From contig MWYZ01000084.1 in the NCBI GenBank assembly GCA_002050365.1, forward strand, positions 1 through 64,000: DNA of 64,000 nt, in the 5' to 3' direction. Under the pieces are notes generated by a model, which saw only the letters and a list, made by a program, of their open reading frames with translations, made no database searches and was not told where the DNA came from. The stretch is from Acidobacteria bacterium 28-1 (lineage in GTDB: Bacteria; Acidobacteriota; Blastocatellia; Pyrinomonadales; Pyrinomonadaceae). A program made the position numbers and the translations under genes. Positions 16,488 to 23,820 of this stretch are shown in pieces (position 1 is the first letter of the stretch; every line of letters begins with the position of its first letter).

Positions 16488-17669
16488 ATGTTTGTTGATA
16501 CAATTATTACCGAGATGCCGAATAAATCGAACGGACAAAAACCTTCACCCGAAGCACTTTTGGCGATGCTGCAGGAGAGCGAACGGGCGAAACTTCGCGT
16601 TTATATCGGCGCGTCAGCCGGTGTCGGTAAAACATATCAGATGCTGGCAGATGCTCATCAATTGAAAAAGCAAGCGGTTGATATTGTTATCGGCGTGGTC
16701 GAAACGCACGGACGACTTGAAACCAAAGAACAGATTAAAGACTTGGAAATCATTCCGCCAAAGAAAATTGAATATCGCGGTGCCGTATTCGAGGAAATGG
16801 ATTTGGCGGCGGTGATTGAGAGAAGACCCGCTGTTGCAATCGTTGACGAACTCGCTCACACAAACATTGAAGGCGCGAAAAACCGTAAGCGTTACGAAGA
16901 CGTTCTGGAACTGCTCGACAACGGAATTTCCGTCATTACCGCCGTCAACATTCAACATATCGAGTCGTTAAACGATGTGGTTGTCAGGACAACCAACGTG
17001 CAAGTGCGCGAAACCGTCCCCGATTTGTTTTTCAAACGCGCCGACGAGATAATTGACGTTGATGTTTCAATTGATACGTTGCGGACGCGGCTCAGACAGG
17101 GAAAAATTTACTCGGTCGAAAAAATCGAACAATCGCTCAACAATTTCTTCCGCAAAGGAAATCTGGCAACTCTACGTGAACTCGCACTCCGCCAAGTCGC
17201 GCAGCACCAAGCGGCGCAAGACCACGAATACCGCAAGCGCGAAGGTTTAGAGCAAGCCGTCATTCCCGAACGAGTAATGGTTTGCATGGCTTCGCGCGGC
17301 AGTGCCAAAAAACTTCTGCGGACGGGCGCGAGAATAGCCGGACGCTTGGCAAACAATGATTGGTTCGCCCTTTATGTTGAAACTCCTGATGAAGAAGCAG
17401 GACGTATTACGCCACAAGCATATGCCACACTTCAAGAAAACATCACGTTTGCCGAAACTATGGGTGCGAAAGTCGTCAAACTAAAATCTGCCAATGTCGC
17501 CGACGCGCTTTTGGAATTCGCCCGCAAAAACGAAATCACGCACGTTATTTTCGGGCAATCGGCGCGGACACGCTGGGAAATCTTTTGGAAAGGCTCGATT
17601 ATCAACCGTTTTCTGGGAGAAGTTAATGATGCCGCCGTGCATGTGATTCCTCTGGAAAAAGAGAGCTAG
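16488..17669 (+). CDS. kdpD: KdpD N-terminal half: KdpD domain plus USP domain
   Basis: 393 residues. The KdpD domain (about 35-245) starts with the Walker A sequence GASAGVGKTYQML and contains GVVETHGR, VDELAHTN and ALRQVAQH-like segments. A universal stress protein domain (about 250-390) follows with VCMASRGSAKKLLRTGARIAGRL and HVIFGQSARTRWE. No membrane or kinase domain is present; these are in the gene at 8171-9331. This half probably acts as a soluble regulatory partner of the split sensor and may bind c-di-AMP or ATP as some KdpD proteins do. A GAGGT element precedes ATG 16488; ATG 16515 is an alternative. Confidence 0.92.
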   Translation: MFVDTIITEMPNKSNGQKPSPEALLAMLQESERAKLRVYIGASAGVGKTYQMLADAHQLKKQAVDIVIGVVETHGRLETKEQIKDLEIIPPKKIEYRGAVFEEMDLAAVIERRPAVAIVDELAHTNIEGAKNRKRYEDVLELLDNGISVITAVNIQHIESLNDVVVRTTNVQVRETVPDLFFKRADEIIDVDVSIDTLRTRLRQGKIYSVEKIEQSLNNFFRKGNLATLRELALRQVAQHQAAQDHEYRKREGLEQAVIPERVMVCMASRGSAKKLLRTGARIAGRLANNDWFALYVETPDEEAGRITPQAYATLQENITFAETMGAKVVKLKSANVADALLEFARKNEITHVIFGQSARTRWEIFWKGSIINRFLGEVNDAAVHVIPLEKES

Positions 17670-18169
17670 AGATTTTCACTTTTTCTTTCAATTGTTTGGT
17701 TTCTCAGCGTTATAAAATCTCTCAAAATAATTGCGGCGGCTTCGCTGTCCACGCGCTCCCAAATTTCCTTTTCGCTCAAACCAAGTTTCGTCAAATAGCC
17801 TTTCGCGTCGTAAGAAGAAACTCGCTCGTCCTGTAGAAAAACGGGAACTTCGACTGACAGCGAAAAGTTTCGCGCCAAACGTCTGGCTTCGGCTGACATT
17901 TCGCTTTCCGAACCGTCAAATTCAAGTGGCAAACCTAAAACCAATCCGACTGCATCAAACTCCTCCAGAAAGCTGATGATTTGTTTGAGAAATTTTTTCC
18001 AGCCGCCTCGTCTGACAACGCATACGGGACGCACGGTAAATTGAAGCTGGTCGCTGACGGCAACGCCGACGTGTTTTGTTCCCAAATCGAGCGCGAGCAG
18101 TCTGCCCGTTTCGGGAGTGCGGAAGACATCTGTAAAATCATCGGCATTAGTCGTTTCTTGGTCTTGCAC
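17666..18169 (-). CDS. ruvX: RuvX/YqgF putative pre-16S rRNA nuclease
   Basis: 167 residues from a GTG at 18169. The open frame extends to ATG 18241, but those extra 24 codons are encoded by low-complexity 7-bp repeat sequence, so the internal GTG is preferred. RNase H-like motifs of the family are clear: LLALDLGTKHVGVAVSD, VGLVLGLPLEFDG, VFLQDERVSSYDA and the terminal DSEAAAIILRDFI. The enzyme is thought to process 16S rRNA 5' ends. It converges on kdpD with a 4-bp overlap of the stop codons. Confidence 0.9.
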   Translation of the reverse strand: MQDQETTNADDFTDVFRTPETGRLLALDLGTKHVGVAVSDQLQFTVRPVCVVRRGGWKKFLKQIISFLEEFDAVGLVLGLPLEFDGSESEMSAEARRLARNFSLSVEVPVFLQDERVSSYDAKGYLTKLGLSEKEIWERVDSEAAAIILRDFITLRNQTIERKSENL

Positions 18170-18176
18170 AGTAAAA

Positions 18177-18260
18177 TGGATAATGGATAATGGATAGTGG
18201 AAAATAAAAAGCCTTTTGTCGGATACATTATCAATTATCAATTATCAATTATCAATTACC
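18177..18260. repeat. two facing heptamer arrays before the S41-like gene
   Basis: Units TGGATAA/TGGATAG run from 18177 to 18204 and units ATTATCA from 18227 to 18260, about four copies each. The two halves are partly complementary (GATAAT/ATTATC) and lie in the divergent gap between ruvX and the S41-like gene. Confidence 0.88.
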
Positions 18261-18271
18261 AGAGGAAAATT

Positions 18272-19582
18272 ATGTCATATCGCGGAAAATTTTTTATTGT
18301 TTTAGTTTCAGTGGCGATTTCTTTATATGCCGTCTTCGGCGGTTTGTTGAGAAACTACTCGCCGACCTTTGCTCAACAGCCGATTAACGATGCCGGAGCG
18401 CAGATTCGGATTTTCGAGAGCGTTTTGCAGCACATTCAAAACGATTACGTGGACGAGCCGAATTTGGAAAAAGTTCGCGCCGGCGCGCTGCGCGGTTTGG
18501 CTTACGGGCTTGACCCGTATTCATCTTATTTGACGGCTGACCAAGTGAAAAATTTCCAGGCGAAAAAGACTTCCAATCCAGTCGGCATCGGGGCTGAATT
18601 TTCGCAGGTTTCCTCTTATCTATATGTAATTGCCGTAATTAAAGATTCGCCGGCTGAGAAGGCAGGCTTGAAATCGGGCGATGTTATCGAATATATCGAA
18701 AACAAAGCGACTCGCGATATTTCGCTTTATGATGCCAGGCAACTGCTTTTAGGCGAAGGAAATTCTAAGGTTAATCTGCGCGTTCTGCGGGCGGGCGCAA
18801 AGCCGCAAACGCTAACCGTTCCGCGCGGAACTTATAAAATTCCCGAAGCGACGGCGAAAATTGAAGATGGAAAAATCGGCGTGATAAAAGTTTACAGCCT
18901 CGAAGCGGGCGAAGCGAAAGATATTCGCAATCGCGTTCAGGATTTGACGAAACAAGGCGTTCAGAAAATCGTTCTGGATTTGCGCGGTGTCGCGGCGGGC
19001 GATTTAAGCGAAGCGGTCGAAGTCGCTAATTTATTCATTAAAGACGGCAATCTGGCACAAGTCATCGGGCGCGATAATAAAGTTTTACAATCATTTGCGG
19101 CTGATTCAAGCAAACATCTTTTTGACGGTAAAGTGGCAGCGTTAATTGATTTGGGAACTTCGGGTGCGGCGGAAGTCGTCGCGGGGGCGATTCTGGATAG
19201 GCAGCGCGGCGAAGTCGTCGGCGAAGCGAGTTTTGGCGCAGGCACGCAACAGCAATTATTTACCTTGCGCGGTGGCGACGGTTTGCTTCTTACAACGGCG
19301 AAATGGGCTTCGCCGAGCGGCAAAACTTTTCTCTCGGAAGAACGCGCCAGTCGAGGCGTGAAGCCGTCAGTTGAAGTCAAACGACCTGAAACGCCTGAAC
19401 CGTTAGATGTTGAAGATTTAATTGACCAAAAAGAAAAGGAAGAGCAGCAGCCGAATCCGCAAGCGACACCAGTGCCGACACCTAAAATCGTGCAGCCGAA
19501 ACAATCGTTCGAAGATTTGCAATTGAAAAAGGCTTTGGAAATTCTTCAGGACAAAGCACAAACTATGAAAGCAGGAGAATAA
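18272..19582 (+). CDS. S41 (C-terminal processing) peptidase-like protein without catalytic Ser/Lys
   Basis: 436 residues from ATG 18272, chosen for AGAGGA at 18261-18266. An N-terminal signal or anchor (about 6-24) is followed by a PDZ domain (about 115-195: VGIGAEF, AEKAGLKSGDVIEYIENK) and an S41 core (KIGVIKVYSLEAG to GVKPSVEVK). The usual catalytic signature N/xG(S/T)ASASE is replaced by GTSGAAE, putting Gly298 at the nucleophile position. The general-base motif FGKG is FGAG, with Ala323 for Lys. The 25-residue spacing between the two positions is exactly conserved, so the alignment is secure. It is therefore predicted to be inactive and may act as a scaffold or peptide-binding protein in the periplasm. 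Confidence 0.85.
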   Translation: MSYRGKFFIVLVSVAISLYAVFGGLLRNYSPTFAQQPINDAGAQIRIFESVLQHIQNDYVDEPNLEKVRAGALRGLAYGLDPYSSYLTADQVKNFQAKKTSNPVGIGAEFSQVSSYLYVIAVIKDSPAEKAGLKSGDVIEYIENKATRDISLYDARQLLLGEGNSKVNLRVLRAGAKPQTLTVPRGTYKIPEATAKIEDGKIGVIKVYSLEAGEAKDIRNRVQDLTKQGVQKIVLDLRGVAAGDLSEAVEVANLFIKDGNLAQVIGRDNKVLQSFAADSSKHLFDGKVAALIDLGTSGAAEVVAGAILDRQRGEVVGEASFGAGTQQQLFTLRGGDGLLLTTAKWASPSGKTFLSEERASRGVKPSVEVKRPETPEPLDVEDLIDQKEKEEQQPNPQATPVPTPKIVQPKQSFEDLQLKKALEILQDKAQTMKAGE

Positions 19583-19706
19583 AGTAAAAAGGCAAAAGGC
19601 AAAAGTAGAAAGTTAGAGATGAATGGCGAAAAGCCACCAGAGTTAAACGAGAAATGTTTGACGATGATAAATTCTCTTCACTTTTTACTTTTGCCTTTTT
19701 ACTTTG
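19582..19706. repeat. heptamer arrays in inverted orientation
   Basis: AAGTAAA, AAGGCAA (twice), AAGTAGA and AAGTTAG run from 19582 to 19616. Complementary-type units (TTTTTAC, TTTTGCC) run from about 19677 to 19706. The pair could form an imperfect hairpin in the 159-bp gap after the S41-like gene and may end its transcript. Confidence 0.8.
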
Positions 19707-19741
19707 TCGCTTTGCGGCAAGACTGCTAAAATCGCTTCTTA

Positions 19742-20200
19742 ATGACAGAACAAAATTACAGAGTGCGACCGCTTGCGGAAGCGGATATTTCCGAATGGTT
19801 TCGGCTCAGAAAACTTTTGTGGGACGAATTGAACGATACGGAACACAAAACCGAGATGATGGACATTTACGAACACACCGATTCGCAGCTTGTCCTTGTG
19901 GCGGAAACTGACGGCGGGCGGCTCGTCGGTTTTCTTGAAGCCAGCATCCGTCCATTTGTCGAAGATTGCCACAGCGACCAGGTTGGTTATTTGGAGGGTT
20001 GGTTTGTCGAGAACGATTATCGAAAGAACGGTATTGGTAGAAAGTTGGTGCGGATGGCAGAGAATTGGGCGCGTAGTAAAAATTGCACGGAGATGGCTTC
20101 GGACTCGGAAATTGGAAACGATTTGAGTTTGAAGGCGCATCAAAATCTCGGTTACGAGGAAACTTCTCGGCTTGTGCATCTGCGAAAGGATTTGGTTTGA
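19742..20200 (+). CDS. AAC(6')-like GNAT acetyltransferase
   Basis: 152 residues. The GNAT acetyl-CoA motif is VENDYRKNGIGRKLVRMAENWAR. The flanking pattern is that of aminoglycoside 6'-N-acetyltransferases of the AAC(6')-I group: PLAEADISEWFRLRKLLW at the start, LVGFLEASIRPFVEDC, GYLEGWFV, then CTEMASDSEIGNDLSLKAHQNLGYEET and a terminal LVHLRK. These enzymes acetylate aminoglycoside antibiotics, but chromosomal homologues often have other or unknown substrates. It ends one base before the next gene, so they form a two-gene unit. Confidence 0.85.
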   Translation: MTEQNYRVRPLAEADISEWFRLRKLLWDELNDTEHKTEMMDIYEHTDSQLVLVAETDGGRLVGFLEASIRPFVEDCHSDQVGYLEGWFVENDYRKNGIGRKLVRMAENWARSKNCTEMASDSEIGNDLSLKAHQNLGYEETSRLVHLRKDLV

Positions 20201-20201
20201 G

Positions 20202-21332
20202 ATGAAAAATTACGAAATACGAAATACGAATTACGAATTGTGGTTTGCAAAAATCCTTTGTTTACTGTGTGTTTTCAGCAGCTTGATTTTTTCCGTTAAA
20301 GCGCAATCAATTAATCAATCGTATCCAACGCCGATAACTTCAAATGAGATTAGCGGGAAAATTCCGGCGCGTGATTTAGGCGATGCGCGATTGACGACTT
20401 ATTATTATACTTTCGACGGCATTCAAGGCGATGTTTTTATCAATGTAGTAACAACGAATTTCAACGGAGATATTGATGTTTTCACCGCTAACAATCTTCG
20501 CCCTCTAACGAAAATTACCGTTTATGCCGACGCTTCAAATAATGAAACCGGTCGAGTTGTTTATCTGCGCCAACCGGTTAAACTCATTTTGCGAATCGAA
20601 GGTCGCACGCCGAACGACGATGCGGCGACTTTTCAAATAAAATTCGCGGGAAGTTTTGCGCCGGCTCAAGCCGTCGCTGCAAGTTCCGAATCGGAAACGC
20701 CGGAAGTTAAATCACACAATCAAACGGATGTGCGCGTCAATTCCGTCGGCACAATTATCGAAATCAAACCGAAGCCGACACCGACACCAAAGGAAGTCAT
20801 CGCTAAAAAATCAGGCAAAAAAACCGAGCCGATTGCGGAAGTTAAAACAGTTGAAGAAAGCGACGCTGAGGTTGAAAAAGTAGAAACTAAAAAAACGGTA
20901 GAAAAAAAGGATGAAGTTTCGGAAATTGAAAATCCAACGGAAAAGACGGATACAGCTAAAACGCAAAAAGAAAATAAAACGGTTGTCGTTGTAACTGATG
21001 AAATTGCTGAAAAAAAAATTGTAGATGAATCAAAGAAAGATTTGTCTGGAAAAGCCCGCCAAACCGAAGAAAAAGCTGTTGAAAGGGAAGAGTCAGTTGT
21101 AGTTAAGGAACGAAAAGTAAGCAAAAAATCAAAAACGGTGAAGTCGCTTCCGCCAAACGCTTTAGAAAATATACGCTTGATTGTTTTATTCAAAGACGGC
21201 TCAAAGATTGAACGCCCAATGAGCGAAGTTCTGAAAGTCGGCGTTGATAAGGGCATTTTGACGATTATTTCAAAAGACGGCGCGATTGGTCGTTACTCAA
21301 TTCTGGATGTGGCGAAAATGACGATTGAGTAA
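20202..21332 (+). CDS. exported protein with N-terminal PPC-like domain and charged linker
   Basis: 376 residues from ATG 20202, one base after the acetyltransferase stop; AAAGGA at 20185-20190 is nearby. A signal peptide ends at VKAQS. Residues about 40-150 resemble bacterial pre-peptidase C-terminal (PPC)-type domains (GDVFINVVTTNFNGDIDVF). A long Lys/Glu/Thr-rich, low-complexity linker follows (about 165-315). A small C-terminal module reads LIVLFKDGSKIERPMSEVL and ends VAKMTIE. The first 12 codons (MKNYEIRNTNYE) are made of 7-bp repeat units. Function unknown. Confidence 0.7.
   Translation: MKNYEIRNTNYELWFAKILCLLCVFSSLIFSVKAQSINQSYPTPITSNEISGKIPARDLGDARLTTYYYTFDGIQGDVFINVVTTNFNGDIDVFTANNLRPLTKITVYADASNNETGRVVYLRQPVKLILRIEGRTPNDDAATFQIKFAGSFAPAQAVAASSESETPEVKSHNQTDVRVNSVGTIIEIKPKPTPTPKEVIAKKSGKKTEPIAEVKTVEESDAEVEKVETKKTVEKKDEVSEIENPTEKTDTAKTQKENKTVVVVTDEIAEKKIVDESKKDLSGKARQTEEKAVEREESVVVKERKVSKKSKTVKSLPPNALENIRLIVLFKDGSKIERPMSEVLKVGVDKGILTIISKDGAIGRYSILDVAKMTIE
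20208..20240 (+). repeat. heptamer array forming the start of a gene
   Basis: AATTACG, AAATACG, AAATACG, AATTACG and a partial unit. The array is translated as the residues just after the start codon of the exported protein. The same unit type occurs non-coding at 32271 and 47391. Confidence 0.88.
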
Positions 21333-21335
21333 CGC

Positions 21336-21403
21336 GAAAAGGCTTAAAAGGAAAAAAGTCGGTTGAATTGGCTTAACCAACTTTTTCCCTTTTAAGCTTT
21401 TTC
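21336..21403. terminator. 29-bp hairpin between convergent genes
   Basis: The arms 21336-21364 and 21375-21403 pair over 29 positions with three mismatches, each a possible G-U pair. A-rich and T-rich flanks suit termination from both sides, between the exported protein gene and the TPR gene. Confidence 0.8.
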
Positions 21404-21409
21404 ACCTTT

Positions 21410-22099
21410 TCACTTCATAATCTGTTGCAATCTGTCCACCAGTTGACTCTGCGGATTAATCGCTTCAAGCTGCGTTAAAATTTTGTTTGCCTCGTCTTTA
21501 TTTCCCTTTTTGAAATACGCCGCTCCGAGATTATAAAGTGTCGGTTCGTGTTTCGGATTCATTTGCAGAGAAGTTTGAAATTCTTTGATGGCGCGGTCTA
21601 AATCCGGATTTTCGCGCTCGACAAAAGTTATTCCCAAGTCTGTTCTAACATTTGTATCACTAGATTTTTTTGATAAGGCTTGTTCATACCATTTTCCCGC
21701 TTCCTCAAATTTTCTGAAATCGAAATAAGTATTGCCGAGTTTTACGATTGTTTCATAATCTTCAGGTTTAATTCGATGCGCCTGTTCGTAGAATTCGACG
21801 GCTTTATCAAATCCTTTTATCTGCAAATATACGTCGCCGGCTTTCATTTGCGCGTCAAAGTTGTTCGATTCGGTTTTTGCTTTATCCAATGTTGCAACGA
21901 TGTCGGGCAGCATTCCGCTTTGCATTGGCTGCTCTTTGACGCTGACGGTTTGGATTTGTTGATTTTGGAATGGTGCGTTCGGTTGGTTTTCCAAAATAAT
22001 CTGTTGCGAGTTGCGATTGATGCTGTTAGCGGCGAAAAATCCGATAACCGAGCCAACAATCAAACCGATTATGCCGAAAAGGATATTTTGTTTATTCAT
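21410..22099 (-). CDS. membrane-anchored TPR protein linked to cytochrome c maturation
   Basis: 229 residues. An N-terminal transmembrane anchor (NILFGIIGLIVGSVIGFFAA) precedes a Gln/Asn-rich tether. About four TPR units follow (AQMKAGDVYLQIKGFDKAVEFYEQAHRI; VKLGNTYFDFRKFEEAGKWYEQAL; and two more to about 225). It is the last gene of a minus-strand set after resB and ccsA. A CcmH/CcmI-like role in presenting apocytochrome is plausible from this context but is inferred. Confidence 0.78.
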   Translation of the reverse strand: MNKQNILFGIIGLIVGSVIGFFAANSINRNSQQIILENQPNAPFQNQQIQTVSVKEQPMQSGMLPDIVATLDKAKTESNNFDAQMKAGDVYLQIKGFDKAVEFYEQAHRIKPEDYETIVKLGNTYFDFRKFEEAGKWYEQALSKKSSDTNVRTDLGITFVERENPDLDRAIKEFQTSLQMNPKHEPTLYNLGAAYFKKGNKDEANKILTQLEAINPQSQLVDRLQQIMK

Positions 22100-22108
22100 C
22101 TATCATTT

Positions 22109-22170
22109 AACATTTAGCATTTACCATTTATCGCCTGATGTTTAATGATAAATGGTAAATGCTAAATGTT
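22109..22170. repeat. perfect 24-bp heptamer-based hairpin
   Basis: The arms 22109-22132 and 22147-22170 are perfect inverted complements built from 7-bp units such as GGTAAAT and GCTAAAT, with a 14-nt loop. One arm overlaps the stop codon of ccsA. It lies inside an operon, so it may modulate the downstream TPR gene or protect mRNA. Confidence 0.9.
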
Positions 22171-23803
22171 ATGCGTAGCTATGAAGTCCGGGAAGCAGAT
22201 AACTCACGCCTAAATAAGTAAAAATAACAAACAAAAACGCGACGATGGCAAAGTAAGCTGAACTTCTGCCCGTCCAACCGCGAGAAATTCTCGTATGCAG
22301 AAATCCCGCGTAAGTCAGCCAAGCAATCAACGCGCCTGTTTCTTTCGAGTCGAAACCCCACGGTCTGCCCCACGATTCGTTTGCCCAAATCGCGCCTGTA
22401 ATCAATAACATTGCTAATCCGGCAAACGCCAGACTCGCAGTTTTATACATCAAGCCGTCGAGCAAATCCAAAGAGGGAAGTCGTTCGCGCAGTTTTTCGG
22501 TTCTGAAAGCAAACAGAATTACAAAAAATATCCCGGCAAGGGCAGTAATCAAGCCGGCGAGTTCAACCGGATTGGTATTCAAACTCGTGAACATTTTCAC
22601 GCCATTGGTTTGAAGATACTGTTTTGCCGCTTGGTCGAGTTGGGTCGGTGTTAGCGCGGCATATTCTTGTGCGGAAAGACCTTGATGTTCGGCAATCGCT
22701 TTTCCTGCCACGACATATTGACTCGGGTTTTGCGCAAGTTGGGCTTGCAGTTTCGGGTAGACATCAGTTGTAGACTTGATTCCTGAAACGAGAAATGCAA
22801 TCGCTAAAATTTGTGCGACAAATGCAAGTTTCAATAAAGCGTGTCCAATCTTTTTCGCCGCTTCATTATTTTGATAAAGGTAAATCGAAAATGAAACGAT
22901 TGTGCCGACGAGCAAAACCCCGGCTAACGCCAAAGTTTTACCAACATACGGAACGTCTAACCGGAACGGTGCGGAAAATGGTTTTGGAGAGGCTTGATTT
23001 TGCACGAACAGCCCAACGCGATAAACAAATTCGGTGAAAACAGAAAACTTGCTGACCGTTCCGATAACACCGAGCGCGAACACGCTCGACCAAATCGCCA
23101 TCGCTTCGGGCTTGGCTTTGTCTTTTAATAAATAAATAACTGCGACAGCAAAGCAAACTAATGCCACGCCGTAACTTAAACTTGCCACGCCGACGTGAAT
23201 CGGTCGCCAATATGAATCAAGCACCGGCGGCAAGTTGATAAATTCGCCGCCGATAAATCTCGCCAAAGTTAAAATCAAAGCGGCAAGCGGCAATGTAAAC
23301 GCGCTCAAAAATTGGAAATGTTTGCGGTTGGCAAGAAGAAGCGTCGTGATGCCTGCGCCGAATGCAAACGCCAAACTTAAATCGTAAAGATTGGCAAACG
23401 GAATATAGCGAAACACCCAAGGAGTCGCCGTGTTTCCGCTCTCACGAAGTAAAGCGATTTCGTGGTCGTAAGCCGCCACCCAACGCACGAGCCAACTTGC
23501 AAGATTAAAGAAAACGCCGAGCGTCGCGCTCCAAAGTCCGATTTTTTGCGCCATTTCCGACGGCGCATAAAGATTCGTCAATTGAAAAAGCGCGGCGAAA
23601 ATATAACAGGCAAGCGCAATCATCATTAGTGCGCCGTCGGAAATAAAACTCGTGCCGATTTGCAAGCGCAGACCGAGCATCAAAAACGCACCGCCGATTG
23701 CTAGAATCGCCGGCAAATACGACCTTAAAGCCGCCGGCAATTTGCTCTCCGAAATTCCTTTGCCGACTAACATCTCGTTTTGAATTTCTCTAACTTCTTC
23801 CAT
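22169..23803 (-). CDS. ccsA: cytochrome c biogenesis protein CcsA/ResC
   Basis: 544-residue polytopic membrane protein with many hydrophobic segments. The C-terminal region has the CcsA heme-handling (WWD-like) signature WANESWGRPWGFDSKETGALIAW and ends GVSYLLPGLHSYA. Histidines in the membrane region (for example RPIHVGVASLSYG) would act as heme ligands. With ResB it forms the system II synthase that moves heme across the membrane and attaches it to CXXCH motifs. It lies 17 bp downstream of resB. Confidence 0.92.
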   Translation of the reverse strand: MEEVREIQNEMLVGKGISESKLPAALRSYLPAILAIGGAFLMLGLRLQIGTSFISDGALMMIALACYIFAALFQLTNLYAPSEMAQKIGLWSATLGVFFNLASWLVRWVAAYDHEIALLRESGNTATPWVFRYIPFANLYDLSLAFAFGAGITTLLLANRKHFQFLSAFTLPLAALILTLARFIGGEFINLPPVLDSYWRPIHVGVASLSYGVALVCFAVAVIYLLKDKAKPEAMAIWSSVFALGVIGTVSKFSVFTEFVYRVGLFVQNQASPKPFSAPFRLDVPYVGKTLALAGVLLVGTIVSFSIYLYQNNEAAKKIGHALLKLAFVAQILAIAFLVSGIKSTTDVYPKLQAQLAQNPSQYVVAGKAIAEHQGLSAQEYAALTPTQLDQAAKQYLQTNGVKMFTSLNTNPVELAGLITALAGIFFVILFAFRTEKLRERLPSLDLLDGLMYKTASLAFAGLAMLLITGAIWANESWGRPWGFDSKETGALIAWLTYAGFLHTRISRGWTGRSSAYFAIVAFLFVIFTYLGVSYLLPGLHSYA

Positions 23804-23820
23804 ACTTTTAAATCCCTGAT

